A stretch of DNA of 64,000 nt from Cristatella mucedo (lineage: Eukaryota; Bryozoa; Phylactolaemata; Cristatellidae): NCBI GenBank assembly GCA_009760855.2, contig WPIO01000091.1, positions 1,397,501 to 1,461,500 of the forward strand. Reading direction: 5' to 3'. Both the position numbers and the translations under genes were made by a program. The notes under the pieces were generated by a model. That model made no database searches. It saw only the letters and a list, made by a program, of their open reading frames with translations, and was not told the origin of the DNA. Below, piece by piece: positions 22,908 to 33,512 of this stretch. Every line of letters starts with the position of its first letter. Position 1 is the first letter of the stretch.

Positions 22908-23040
22908 CTACTGGTTAAGGTGCTCGCTTCGACCAAGGTCAAGGTGATTATACTTAATGACCGAGGTTGTGGGCTCGACCCCAGTGACACATATGAAGCG
23001 CCTGAGTAGAGACTACCATGTCTTGGAGTGCTGAACAAAG
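22908..23040 (+). mobile_element. tRNA-headed SINE, family 1
   Basis: Reads GGTTAAGGTGCTCGC (box A region), GTTGTGGGCTCGACCCC (box B region), then CACATATGAAGCGCCTGAGT and a degraded stem-loop ending GGAGTGCT. Orientation and order match the copies at 42.4 and 50.5 kb. Confidence 0.75.
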
Positions 23041-25350
23041 GAATCAGATAGAATGCCATTCATCTGTAACTTTCCAACCCAATTTCTGGATACATCTATC
23101 TGGAGTGCTTCTGATCAAAGCAGCAGGAGCATGTATGACTGCTTAGTTGCTAAGACGAGTCTAATAGTTTTCACACTTACTGCAATGCCTGCTGTCATAA
23201 ATGGCTAAGAACTTCTCGTCACTAACTAGAGATGCTTTTTAATAATCAAGTTTATGAGTAAATACTCAGCGATTTCGGAGGTACGCAAACGTCCAACACT
23301 AGATGCGATAGCAGGTCGATAGAAAAATCCTTGGAAAGTCGTAAGATTTCGCGGTGGTAGGGTGGCTAGATTTTGGTTTGGATAGCACCTGATTCCTCAG
23401 CTGAAATTTCCACGTTAATCTCACTAGATAGGCAACTGCAGAAATCCGGAGGAAGTTTTCCTAGTCGTACGAGCACAAGCCTGATGGGTTCACCGTGTAA
23501 GGTTCAAGAGGTCAGTCCAGAGTAGATCGGCCCCAATTATTTCCCAACACGTGTGTGAAAACTCCTGCGTGCGGAATGCACCAGCTGGAACCGGTTTAGA
23601 CGGCAACTTGTTAACCTCTTACTGAATCGCTTTTGCTACGGCAGCTGTATCAAGATAGTCGCAGCCACCAGAAAAAATCTCAAGGTCAAACCGACGAGTG
23701 TTGAAGTTAATTCAAATAAGTTACAATAAGGCAATTGTAATCTGCAGTAGAAAGTCCAATAGTTATCGATTAAACCAAACCACCGATTTCCAGAAACTCA
23801 AGCAGAGCGTATGAAACTGGTAGTCAAGTTGAATTTTAGTAGTGGGGGATAGAGTGAAAGTGGGGGAAGATAGCCAAGATCTTATAAGAAATCGAATAAG
23901 CTGCACAAAATCCCGGAGGAGTTTCGCACAGTAGAATTCCCAAATGCTTAGCGCCGAGTCACCGCAGCAGTCTCTCTATAAGAGCCTCGAGAACGCGGCT
24001 GATTCTGGCCGAGTACTCCACAGCCATGACCCACTCGTTGGCCGTGGAGGTGCAGCAGGACGACGGGGTTGGTGCGCCTTTGATTAAGTCCAAGGACTGC
24101 CTTGGGTATTTTAGGGGACGTGATTAAAAATACTCCTTAAGAGGTACGCGCTCAGGCTCAAATCCTGCATTGACGAGCGGAAGTTCTATAGCACGAAGTT
24201 AAAACCGGTCCAAGTAAGTTTGTTGAATTGAATGAAGCATTAAGCCTTTAAAAGCGACATCGACGCCTCGTTTCTATTCAGCGTCCACTGTCGGCCGCAT
24301 ACTCTAGAACGCCATTGAGGCACTCACACCTAAACATAAACAAGTCCATATCGACAACGTGGAGATCTAATTGGCAGCAGTAGGGAGTTACAGGCGTTCA
24401 ACAGCAGCCACAACGCACGTCAACGGCTCCGTGGCATTGAGCTCAAATCAGCTCAAATAAGAATACCAATCCGGAAGCACAACTCCTATCTATCTCACAG
24501 CATCGGCTTTTATTAGGACTCGGTAATAGATTGTCGCATAATCAATTGAGAAACCACAAGTAAATGAAAGAATGAATGAATAAAAAGTGAGTATCAGTCA
24601 TAATCTTGCTTATTATGCACGCTGCCGTTTCAGCACGCCATTGAAACACTAACACGTCATTAAAAAAGCGCTGCAGTTAAGCCAGAAATCGGAATTAAAC
24701 TGGACAAATCAATTGGCAGCTGACATGCATGCCAATATCCGCTTTCTTTTGACAGAGTGGACGGCTAGTAGCTTCAAAAATGAGGAGGTCCTCAACATGG
24801 TCACGCTGTGTTGCCACACATTCGCTGCCCGATATTGTGCCAGATAATGTTTAAATTCGCTGCCCACTGTGCCAAATATGTATATTATTCTAGATATTGT
24901 TTAAGCAGAGTTTCCAGGCCGCTACTTTACGCTGACGCCAACAGATAGGGTTCAAAGTCAATAACAGCTCTAGCGCCAAAAATTTGGGCTTACAGCGGAA
25001 AGAAGAAAGAGTGAAGATTTTCCGCAAACGCGGATTCCATTCGATGTAAGAGTCTCAAGAAGTGGCCAATAGATTGCGAGCGATTTCGTCAGTCTGAAAA
25101 AACCCAATCGTGCAGTGAGTACCCCGCTCGGCGCACGCCTGAGGAATGTGCGCTCGCTCGCGCCCGAATGATGAGTGCGGAGCGAGGGATACACGTGCCT
25201 GTAAATACAGGCCGAGACAATGACGCCGCACACGGAAATCTCAGCAAGCGGACGACTAAGCCGTCGTCGCAAATATGGTATAGTGACCTCTCCGCATAAT
25301 AGCGCCTGGCACTGGGAGTCAGTCCGACTGGCACTACCGTGAGAGAGGAT
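23041..25350. other. Unassigned sequence, no gene seen
   Basis: No convincing ORF. A word set, CGCCATTGAGGCACTCACAC...CTAATTGGCAGCAG, near 24,310-24,385 recurs in altered form near 24,636-24,722, suggesting an old local duplication about 330 bp apart. The 24,970-25,356 frames overlap on one strand and have no recognised product. Confidence 0.45.
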
Positions 25351-25351
25351 G

Positions 25352-25421
25352 CTCATCTAGGCCTGCTCATCTGGGCCTGCTCATCTGGGCCTGCTCATCT
25401 GGGCCTGCTCATCAAGGCCAC
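25352..25421. repeat. 14-bp minisatellite, five units
   Basis: CTCATCTGGGCCTG repeated five times in tandem; the three middle units are identical and the first and last are variant. It ends about 120 bp upstream of the LINE at 25.5 kb. Confidence 0.95.
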
Positions 25422-25539
25422 TGACCTGCTGAGCTCGAGTTTTCAGGTGCTGAGCAGTAGAACAAGAGGTGCCAGCGTAAAAGTAACAGTTTAAAACTAG
25501 CCAGAACACCAACAGAAGTAGCACTGCTTGCGTGTACAT

Positions 25540-26826
25540 GCGGATTAGCTGACGAGGCACTGGCTTGATTTAAATCGTACTTGTCTGGTCGTGTTCAATC
25601 CGTGTCTTGTGAGAGTCAGGTTTCACACATGGGACGGGTCACATGTGGAGCTTCTCAAGGGTCTGTACTCGGTTCCTTGCTGTTCTCCATCTATACTCAA
25701 CCTCTGGGAAAAGTGACGAAGGCCCACGGAACAGGATATCCCTTTTATGCTGACGATACTCAGCCGTATTTCTCATTAAAACCGTCGAAATCTGCTGAAG
25801 CAATCGATAAAGTGAATGCTTGCCTTGCCGACATTCAATCCTGGTGGTCTGAAAACTGCTTGAAACTGTATGATGATAAAACCAAATTGCTGCTCATAAG
25901 ACACCCTATGCGTGTGACTGGATTTAAAGGCTTTGCTCTTCTAATTGGTGATGCTGTTGTGCGACCATCACCAGGTGCTCGAAATTTAGGTGTCGTTTTT
26001 GACAGCTGCCTCAATTTTAAAAGCCTTCATTCAGAAGACTGCTTCTATATCTAGCCATTACGTCCGATCCCTATCCAAGATTAGAAGCAATCTGCCACAG
26101 TGGCTTGCAAAAATTTCACTAGCTCCTTAGTGCTGTCTCGGCTTGATGATTGTAATTCCCTTTTGCTTGGGCTACCAAAGAAAGCAACTAGGCCACTGCA
26201 GATGACTATGAATATGGCTGCAAGGCTAGTCTTCAAGTCCCAGAGGCTTGAGCATGCGTCTCCTTTGCTGAAAGAGCTTGGGTGGATGCCGGTTGAGCAA
26301 AGGATACAGAGCAGAGTTCTTACGCTGACTCACAAGGCCCACGGCTTGGGTCCTTCGTACCTAGCTGAACTGCTGCAGCAGTTCCAGCCTGTTCGTGCCC
26401 TAAGGTCCTGTGTGGACCATACATTAGCTGTTCCATTCCTCCGCTTAAAGACCGTTGGTGACAACACACACACGTACATCCGAACTACAAGAAGCTTTAG
26501 CTTTGCAAGTCCTAGACTGTGGAACTCGCTTCCACAATTCTTACGCAACGATAACTAATCTCCTACTACCGACTTTGGCTGATCCTTTTCAGCGGTCCTG
26601 AGCTGCTACTGCCATGCTACTCACTACCTCAACTGCTCTCCTGACTCTGCTATGCTTCCCACTTTCTCTTTGTTGCGTGAGACGAAGTCTGTTGGCTACG
26701 CTATGCGTACCGAAATCCGCTTAGGCTGTGAATGCGCTATACAAAACTCTCCTGCATAACACTCATACAGTCTTTATGGCGTTGTGGAGTTGCAGACAGA
26801 GATACATTGAATTACATTACATTATA
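25540..26826 (+). mobile_element. LINE copy, L2/CR1-like, family B
   Basis: 5'-truncated LINE containing the second half of a reverse transcriptase. Motifs in order: FKSYLSGRVQSV, GASQGSVLGSLLFSIY, FYADDTQ (25,743-25,757, catalytic Asp pair intact), DDKTKLL and NLGVVFDS. A frame change near 26,045 leads to SRLDDCNSLLLGLP, QRIQSRVL and FSFASPRLWNSLP. The 3' UTR has a GAATGCGCTATACAA element, and an ATTAC-type tail ends at about 26,826. The protein is clearly different from the other LINE copies here, and the tail is (ATTAC)n rather than (ATT)n, so this is a separate lineage of the same clade. Confidence 0.92.
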
Positions 26827-26934
26827 ATGGAGTTTTCTAAAGTCATATGTTTACGAGAGTAAACATGTAATTGCTAAAATTTACTATCGTAAATCAGAAT
26901 AAAGCTGCTGTAAAAAGTTGGTACTTCAATTATG

Positions 26935-27055
26935 CATTGATAAAAACAACAATACAACACTGTGCTGTACCGCAAGCAAAGTCACGCTCTTTCTAGGCAC
27001 TTACATGCGCTGGAAAAAAGCGAGCAGAATAATAATAAAAATATACAATACCAGC
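26935..27055 (-). repeat. L2-type LINE tail remnant
   Basis: Contains ACAACAATACAACACTGT, then CACGCTCTTTCTAGGCACTTACATGCGCTG and further AATAATAATAAAAAT. It is a strongly decayed reverse-complement L2 terminus. Confidence 0.5.
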
Positions 27056-28200
27056 TCGCATTCAAAAAAAAATTCACACGGAACAAATTCTGCCAAGAGC
27101 TGGCTTGCTTTTGGGCTTTTTTCAATGCATTCGAGTCGAGGGTTGTATCTTGACTTCAGTTAGGCAAGAGTTCTAGGATTTAAGAGCATACACATGTCTC
27201 CAAATGTCACTGTCTTCAAAAGATTTGCGGTTGGTTAGAGGCAAAGCTACACGCAACGATGGATACACATGAGGCCGGAAGGGCAGCTACCCTCCTCCCA
27301 CGGTCTGCAAAGCAACAGCTCTCACCGATGGTGAGCCGACGGCTTCCGTTGCCTCTTATCTAGGCAGGTGCCTGGATCAACGGTGGAGGGTAAATGTAGC
27401 CAGGAAGATCAGCTGGAAGACGACCCACTACAAGCCAGGATTGCTATCAGCCGAGGGCTGAAAGCGAATTAAGGAGATGGATGAACCTAGCAATGGCCAC
27501 CTAGGGTTGGGCTCGAGAGTTCTAGCGACTGTCTTTGAGTTCGAAATTTTGGGCAGGAGAGAGAAAATACAATTAAGGCGGCCACTCGATTGGAGATTTG
27601 AGTCCATTGAGCTTCAGCGGCTCCAGCGAGAGGCGAGAGTGAACGAGAGATGAAACCCACGAGTGACGAAGAGCCCACTGTAACTTGGACTGCACAGCTG
27701 CTCCTACCGCTAGTAGGACGTTGAAACGCTAGCAGGTAATTGATTGAAATAAATGCCAAAATTCTGATCCGCTAGCAGGTCATTGCTCGTTGCGGTAAAG
27801 TGGTCCGCCTGCAGGAATGGCAGCATAGCTGGCGACATAGCATATGCGAGGGGTCCTCGTTCCTGGATTCCTGAGATCTCTTTTAGCTCAACCTGGTAGG
27901 GCCGCTTTGTCAAACACGAGGCGCAATTGCCGAGGCACGTAGCCAGCTACTAACCAACTTACAAGGAGCTGTTACTTTTGGTGCTCAATTATGGCTGGGT
28001 ATCTTAAAAACCTCATCACAGCATTTCGCAGTCTCGCGGCAGAAAACCCGGCCACTGTCGCTTGCTCGGCTAAATGACTAGACGGGATTTCAGGGGTGCC
28101 ATGTAGTACTGTCGTCACCTCGCTAAAACCCTGGAGGACAGTGGTGAAAAGGCCAACGTCCATGGATTGTTTCGGAATCGGTGGAGGGGGAGTGCGCACG
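27056..28200. other. Unassigned sequence, no gene seen
   Basis: No recognised ORF. Two minus-strand frames (27,487-27,759 and 27,710-27,913) have no identifiable product. Confidence 0.5.
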
Positions 28201-28392
28201 TGAGCCGTAACGGCACAGCAGTTACGGCGCTTGCTGTTCACGACCTCGGTCCCGAGGCGTAGGTTCGAATCCTGAGGTGGGCGACCATTCTTTGTCGTTG
28301 CTGCAAGCGTTGGTGATGTAGCTAGAGCTAGATACAGCTGTATAGATTTTTCTGTCGCTATAAAAAGAGGCTGTTAAATCAGCTAGCATTAT
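28201..28392 (+). mobile_element. tRNA-headed SINE, family 2 (best plus-strand copy)
   Basis: Begins with TGAGCCGTAACGGCACAGCA and a box-A-like TTACGGCGCTTGC. The box B is a textbook GGTTCGAATCC at about 28,262-28,272. The body continues GTGGGCGACCATTCTTTGTC, then CTGCAAGCG, and ends in GCTATAAAAAGAGGCTGTTAAATCAGCTAGC. The same 3' end is present at 57.9 kb (minus), showing that TTAAATCAGCTAGC is the family terminus. A polymerase III internal promoter is inferred from the A and B boxes. Confidence 0.85.
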
Positions 28393-28711
28393 TTTTCCCG
28401 GCGGTCGTGGAGCGACAGCTATAATGGCCGCCCAATCTTTATTCCAGATGCAGCAAACAATCCTCTCCAGACAGCAGCCTCGAAACTTTCGTATGGAAAT
28501 ACATTCTGAATCGGGACTACAAAAACGTAGCGTTGAAGAAGGGACCATATCTGAATTGTTGTTCAGCAGCGTATCGACTTTTAGGTTACGCCACTCACGT
28601 GTAGGCCTTGGCTAGTGCTTGCTTGGTGCGAAGGGCCAAAGAGGCAACGCAGTGCCATGTCCAGACAACTCCGTCATACGCGGTTACACGGTTAGCTAGC
28701 AGTGGAAGTAT

Positions 28712-28712
<1 letters not shown>
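28393..28712. other. Unassigned sequence
   Basis: Lies between a SINE and a (GT)n tract. No gene signal seen. Confidence 0.5.

Positions 28713-28800
<88 letters not shown>
28713..28800. repeat. (GT)n microsatellite
   Basis: About 88 bp of uninterrupted GT dinucleotides. Cys-Val and Thr-His open frames across it are artefacts. Confidence 0.98.
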
Positions 28801-28804
<4 letters not shown>

Positions 28805-29104
28805 CGCTCTCGCATTTGTGCTTGCAGTTATTTTGCGAAAACTCGCTTCTTCCAGCCCTGTATCAGAATAAACTGAATGCGAACAGCGGTGCTGAGAAGA
28901 AGCAGTGGATTGTGTCCACGGAGTTAGGGAAATGAATGATTGAAAACATGACCTAGGTCTGAGCGTGGTCGACTCAGCGAAGCAGTATGAGAGCAGCACT
29001 TCTACGATCTGCACCACCGTGCAGCGAAGCTCAAGGAGACGATAAAGGCTATAACGCCTGCCAGCCAAGGGAGTTACAGTAATCTCTGGACAACATTAAT
29101 CTAT

Positions 29105-29345
29105 CAATGGAAATATGGAGAAGCTGCTTATGGTGTGGTTGACAGAGGAGCGGCCTGCAGGAGACGCCGTGACGCAGGCTGTAATCTGCGAGAAGGCACT
29201 AGCTACTTACGCCGATTCGCTGCACCCGATCCCTGTTCAACGGACGAGGCAGCGGGTGAGCCATTTAAAGCCAGCCACGACTGGTTCCCGAATTTAAAAA
29301 AAGAAGATCGGCATTCACTCCGTTGCCATGCATGGTGAGGGAGCG
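29105..29345 (+). pseudogene. Tigger transposase, CENP-B-type DNA-binding domain remnant
   Basis: One frame reads KLLMVWLTEERPAGDAVTQA and ICEKALATYADSL. A second frame continues FKASHDWFPNLKKEDRHSL. These correspond to the second helix-turn-helix (CENPB/HTH_Tnp_Tc5) of TIGD-type transposases, where the pattern is 'W...Q......S...I..KA..L.......F.AS.GWF..FKKR'. The frameshift is near 29,250. The domain would have bound the terminal repeats. Confidence 0.85.
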
Positions 29346-29439
29346 AGCGCGAATGTGAAGAATCTGAGGATTAAATTGAATTTTTTGCTGGAATTATAGA
29401 TATTCCCCCCCCCGCCACCCCAGCAAGGCTTCACCTATG

Positions 29440-29740
29440 ACGAGAGAGGACTCTTCTGGAAGGAGATACCAAGGAGAATTTATGTAAAGGCACAAGAGAA
29501 AAGGATGCCAGGCCACAAACCCATAAAGGGTAGGCTAACCCTCGCACTGTGCGCCAATGCGAGCGGTGACTGCAATAATAAGCTGCTGCTAGTTAATCAT
29601 TCGGAAACCTCAAGCCTTAATGTCGCAAAACATTTTGAAAGAAAAATCACAGGTTATGTGGAGGGCAAACCCAAGGGTCATTAGGCAGTTCTTTGTGGAC
29701 TGGATGAAGACTTTGAAAGATTCGAATCCGGAGCGACAGT
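29440..29740 (+). pseudogene. Tigger transposase, DDE domain remnant
   Basis: Frames across 29,440-29,740 give GLFWKEIPRRIYVKAQEKR, then GHKPIKGRLTLALCANASGD, NNKLLLVNHSET, and a degraded segment carrying a VIRQFFVDWM-like word. This is the DDE superfamily 1 region of Tigger transposases (GLFWK...R.T.L...NA.GD.KLKPL.V..SE.PR). The first catalytic Asp (in the DET motif) lies just upstream, in diverged sequence at 29,400-29,440. Beyond about 29,740 the remaining DDE domain has been lost, and a 16-bp minisatellite is found instead. Confidence 0.85.
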
Positions 29741-29810
29741 GGTGGAGCCGACTGTATTCCTCGGCAAGTCCATGCGACTGAATACGGATGAGGGGGGCAT
29801 TAGTGAGCAC

Positions 29811-29970
29811 TCCTATCGAGCAGCACTGCGATCGAGGAGCACTGCGATCGAGGAGCACTGCGATCGAGGAGCACTGCGATCGAGGAGCACTGCGATCGAG
29901 GAGCACTGCGATCGAGGAGCACTGCGATCGAGGAGCACTCCTATCGAGGAGCACTCCTATCGAGGAGCAC
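29811..29970. repeat. 16-bp minisatellite, ten exact-length units
   Basis: Ten contiguous 16-bp units. Two unit types occur: TGCGATCGAGGAGCAC (units 2-8) and TCCTATCGAGGAGCAC (units 1, 9, 10; unit 1 has one further change). Because 16 is not a multiple of three, the translation cycles through three frames every 48 bp and stays open in at least two plus-strand frames. The array sits inside the Tigger transposase remnant. Confidence 0.97.
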
Positions 29971-29974
29971 TGCG

Positions 29975-30412
29975 AGGAGCTGACGGCAGCGGAGCCAGAG
30001 GAGCTACAGACTCAGCAGGACACGGAGGCTCTGCAGGAAATAGAAATAGGTGTCACAGAGGAGGTTATCGCTACAATTGAGATAAAAGAAATGCTGGGGA
30101 TGCGGGAGAAACTTTCAGGCAAAATTCGAAAGAAACACCCAGATAAAGTTTCAACTGAGGGGTGCGACAGAGCTATTTAATGTCACCTGCCCAACTCATT
30201 TCAGCAGCATTCTGAAAAGGAGGATGAAGCATACCTCGTTGGAAAAGTTTTTATCAAAAACGCCTGCAGATGAAGAAGATGATGAAGAAAGCCTGGAAAA
30301 GGGCAAAAGCCGGCGAATAAGATTCAGATATTTATCTCAGCCTTTCTCCTCTAACTCTTTTAGCATCTACAAGTCGTCTGATCTCCAAGTTACTCCTGTA
30401 CATCAGGATTGA
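29975..30412 (+). pseudogene. Tigger transposase C-terminal remnant
   Basis: The frame after the minisatellite reads an acidic segment and then IKEMLGMREKLSGKIRKKHPDK. The next frame reads KHTSLEKFLSKTPADEEDD. The latter matches the 'KQTSLD.FF.K.P' tail seen at the C-terminus of Tigger transposases. A stop at about 30,180 and a frame change separate the two parts. Confidence 0.8.
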
Positions 30413-30614
30413 TAAAACCCGTTTGTCATTTATTGCAAGGCATTCTATTGCATGGTCTTAAAAACAAAAATATTCCTTAATTATGAGCACATTTGTTACT
30501 TTGAAATATGTGACAACAAATCGCAGTGCTTTTGATATACGAGAAAGTTGAGTGACAAGCTCCGGCATGGAACGAATTAAGCTCATAAGCTGAGGTTCCA
30601 CTGTATTATTATTA

Positions 30615-30735
30615 TTTCTTTTGTTGTTACGAAGGTGAGCCCAGCAGTGGGCAGCCCTTTATTGCCCACTGCAAGCGGCGATTGTAGCCTTTAAGGCTAT
30701 TATGCTGCAGCTCAAATGAGGCTGTTGAATCAGCT
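30615..30735 (+). mobile_element. SINE family 2, head-truncated copy
   Basis: Contains GGGCAGCCCTTTATTGCCCACTGCAAGCGGCGATTGTAGC and the terminal GAGGCTGTTGAATCAGCTGAC, matching the body and 3' end of the 28.2 kb copy. The tRNA-like head with boxes A and B is missing. It begins 12 bp after the Tigger element. Confidence 0.75.
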
Positions 30736-30840
30736 GACCATGCTTGTACTTATAATTTAGCGTTTTTAAGTTGACTTTGAAAAATTTGAAGCGAGAGGAA
30801 ATTATCTTCAAGTTTACTTGCAAACTTTCGCACACTAAGT

Positions 30841-31212
30841 ATGACCACTTTTGGGCAAGCGTCTTCTGAAAGCCTCACCCGAACTGTGGTCCTGCGACCT
30901 CTGAACTGCGATTTACTTGCCACTAGAAAGCAAGCTGCAAAAAGCACCTCCATCTGCAGCGTAATACAGCTGCTATCGTTTCCAGGTTACATGCCAGATT
31001 TTAGGTTATTGCATATGGACGTTGTCGTGAAAATTATTGACTATGAAAATACTGCTAACAAATTCGAATACAACCAGGTTCATGTGCAACCAAAGTTCAG
31101 CAGGGTAGTTTCCTTAAATACTAGTTTTTTTTTACAGCGAATGCTGTTACTCATTCAGCTCATGGGCCCTCTAATCCACAACGAGTGCATGCCTTACACG
31201 CATCAAAATTAA
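30841..31212 (+). CDS. Hypothetical 123-residue ORF
   Basis: ATG-initiated, 123 residues, mixed composition with a hydrophobic C-terminal third (FFLQRMLLLIQLMGPLI). No family recognised and no upstream or downstream gene signal. It may be a chance frame; I keep it only because it is one of the longest unexplained ATG-initiated frames in this part of the window. Confidence 0.12.
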   Translation: MTTFGQASSESLTRTVVLRPLNCDLLATRKQAAKSTSICSVIQLLSFPGYMPDFRLLHMDVVVKIIDYENTANKFEYNQVHVQPKFSRVVSLNTSFFLQRMLLLIQLMGPLIHNECMPYTHQN

Positions 31213-31368
31213 AAGGCAGGCTTCAGCTACGATGCTGACCAAAATAGTCACGATCATGAAGTTAAGTACCAGTTCAGTACAAAGATCCGGAACTTTTCGA
31301 CGCTGATTGCTACGGTCGCTCTTCAGCGGTTCTGGAACTTCAGTCTGTACGGCGATCGAAGAGCGCCT

Positions 31369-31450
31369 AATTGTGCTAGTATCTACGATAGATATCCTAA
31401 TTGTGCTACTATCCGTGATAAATATCTTAATTATGCTAGTCCTCGAAAGT
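31369..31450. repeat. Degenerate 30-bp tandem repeat, about 2.5 units
   Basis: Units begin AATTGTGCTAGTATC, AATTGTGCTACTATC and AATTATGCTAGTCC, with a shared GATAGATATC-like middle. Confidence 0.7.
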
Positions 31451-31587
31451 GATTGACAAAAGTGGATGTAGCAAGCGCTTCCATGATCAGCTGACAGTTC
31501 GCAGCAGCCGGAACCTATGCACACACACATGACGACAGTAGCAAAGTTCTGGAGCCATCAAGAATACCCTTGATCTTAGCCTATGGG

Positions 31588-31735
31588 AATAGGTGCTAGC
31601 ACTTCTTGACCCAGGTCACGGGTTCGTATCCTAGAGCATGTCGTCATTTATTGCCCACTGTAGGCGCTGATAACGGCATCAACGGCTCATCTGTAGGTAT
31701 AAAAATAAGGCCGATGGATAGGCCGAACTTTATTT
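31588..31735 (+). mobile_element. tRNA-headed SINE, family 2
   Basis: Contains box-B-like CACGGGTTCGTATCCTAG, then TTTATTGCCCACTGTAGGCGCTG, AACGGCATCAACGGCTCATCTGT and a TATAAAAATAAGGC end. It matches the order of segments in the 28.2 and 57.9 kb copies. Confidence 0.75.
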
Positions 31736-32225
31736 TAGTTGCCGTATATTCCAAAATACAAGAGAGCCGCATGAACTATGCTTGAAGGACAAAATAAGAC
31801 AAATCGGCACCTATGATTACTTTTTATAAGGTCTTAGCCATAGGTTACGACCTATTCACTTCCTAAGGCTTGTAGCTCTAGGTCGACTAATAACCTCAAG
31901 CAACTGCCAAAACATGGCCGATTTGTCATGCTAACACTCCGAAATTGCTTCCAAAGGCCAGTCCTGCCTTGCCTTCGCGTGGCCGCTACGAATTACGATT
32001 CACTTAATAGTTGAAAATAAGCTTCTAGAAACTCTGGCTTCCGTTTCAAATAATGATAAAGTGTGTTTTGAGATTACTCACCACATTTCATGCCCTGCTG
32101 TTTTTAAGAAAATGGCTTCCAACGATTGGGAAAAGTAAGACAATTTCCAAATCAAAAACCAGGAAAAAGATAGAGAGAAAAAAGAACCAAATGGTCAGCT
32201 TCTGACGGTCAAGGACTGCCGCAGT
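31736..32225. other. Unassigned sequence
   Basis: No gene signal seen; AT-rich toward the LINE that follows. Confidence 0.5.
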
Positions 32226-33512
32226 GAGGACCTTTGATTTATTTTTAGATCAGATCTAAGTGGGAAATCTCCAGAGTATTGACGTGAATGGACAAAGATT
32301 ATCCAGGTACCTCTGAAAAAGGGGGTACCTCAGGGCTACGTGCTATATCCGGTTCTTTTCACGGTTTATACTCTCCATATGGCTGATCTGATTGCCAAGC
32401 GCAATCTAGGCTTTCACTTTTTGCGGAAGTCGCTCAGTCGTACCTTTGCTTTGATCCCTCCCTGCCTTCGAGCACCTCAAATTCTCTAAACTCACTTGCT
32501 GCACATATTCATGACATCCACACATGGATGGCAGCAAATTTTCTAAAAATAAACGATGATAAAACTAACTTACTGGTTATGGCAAACCCATTGTGATTCA
32601 GAAATTGGAAAGGCTGACGCTCAAAACTGGCTCTGCCAGCATATCTCCCGTTGATTCAGCTCGAAATCTAGGTGTCATGTTCCAAAGTGACCTCTCGTTA
32701 GACGACCGCATCAGCTCCACAATCAAGTCTGCCTACTTTCAGCTACATAACATTGCTGAAATTCGGGCTTGTTCAGATGAGGATACCACGTCTTAGTTGG
32801 TTCATGCATTCGTGACATCCCGTCTTGACTTCTGTAACTCACTGCTTACTGACTTACCGGCATGTGCAATGAGGCGCTTACAGCTGGTGCAAAACTCTGC
32901 AGCTATGCTTGTCTGTCGTGAGCGTCGCAGTTGCCACATCACACCACTTCTCGCCGACCTGCACTGGCTACCAGTCAAGCAACGGATTGACTTCAAGGTT
33001 TTGTCGCTCACTTTTAGGTACTTTCATTCTATGGCTCCAGCCTATCTCTCCGACATACTCCCCCATCAGGCCAAGCATCGTACCACCAGCTTTTCGGAAT
33101 CCAACAGTTTACCAGTACCTCGTACGAGCCTCAAATCCTTTGGAGACCGTGCATTTAGTTCAGATGCTCTCAAAGCCTGGAACTCACTCCCGACTTGCGT
33201 CAGATCATCCCCCGACTTGACCACATTTAAAAAGAACTTGAAACACACCTATTTAGGACAGCAAGTAGTGGGTCCCGGTGATTTGTCCTCCGCGTGCTTA
33301 TGCGTGGTGACAATGTGCATACTGCCACTAACCACACTTGCACGCTGACCCTGTGCATGTCACCCCTAACCACGTTAATCATGTTGTTTATCCAGCATGA
33401 TATTACTCAGCTTCCAATCGCCTTTCTATTTGCAGCAAATGCAAAGCCCATAGAAAGAGACCGAGTTCTCCAAGGGCGTTTTATCAAGTGCATTATTATT
33501 ATTATTACTATG
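32226..33512 (+). mobile_element. L2-type LINE copy, family A, catalytic site destroyed
   Basis: 5'-truncated within the reverse transcriptase. The GVPQG stretch survives as KGVPQGYVLYPVLFTVYT. The region corresponding to FYADDTQ reads FAEVAQ around 32,420, so both catalytic Asp residues are lost and a small deletion is present. The C-terminal part (32,593-33,348) is readable: SISPVDSARNLGVMFQSDLS, SRLDFCNSLL, LVQNSAAMLVCRERR, LLADLHWLPVKQRIDFKVL and AWNSLP, with one in-frame stop at 32,794. The 3' stem-loop and (ATT)n end at about 33,512. Close relative of the 61-63 kb copy. Confidence 0.95.

Larger units (their letters stand above)
29077..30603 (+). mobile_element. Tigger (pogo-like Tc1/mariner) DNA transposon
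   Basis: The 3' end reads GAGGTTCCACTG, the reverse complement of the CAGTGGAACCTC terminus of Tigger elements. The 5' end is a mutated CAGTAATCTCTGGACAAC. Both ends are flanked by TA (29,075-29,076 and 30,604-30,605), the expected target duplication. At 1,527 bp it is shorter than an intact Tigger. The interior encodes transposase fragments in order, interrupted by a minisatellite and several stops. Confidence 0.88.

Noticed and set aside
28201-28300. A functional tRNA gene
   Set aside because: Box A and box B are present, but I could not fold an acceptor stem or a proper anticodon arm, and the head is fused to a body found in five other places. It is a SINE.
29811-29970. CRISPR array
   Set aside because: Units are directly adjacent with no unique spacers, and the sequence is eukaryotic. 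The same applies to the 11-bp, 14-bp and 24-bp arrays.
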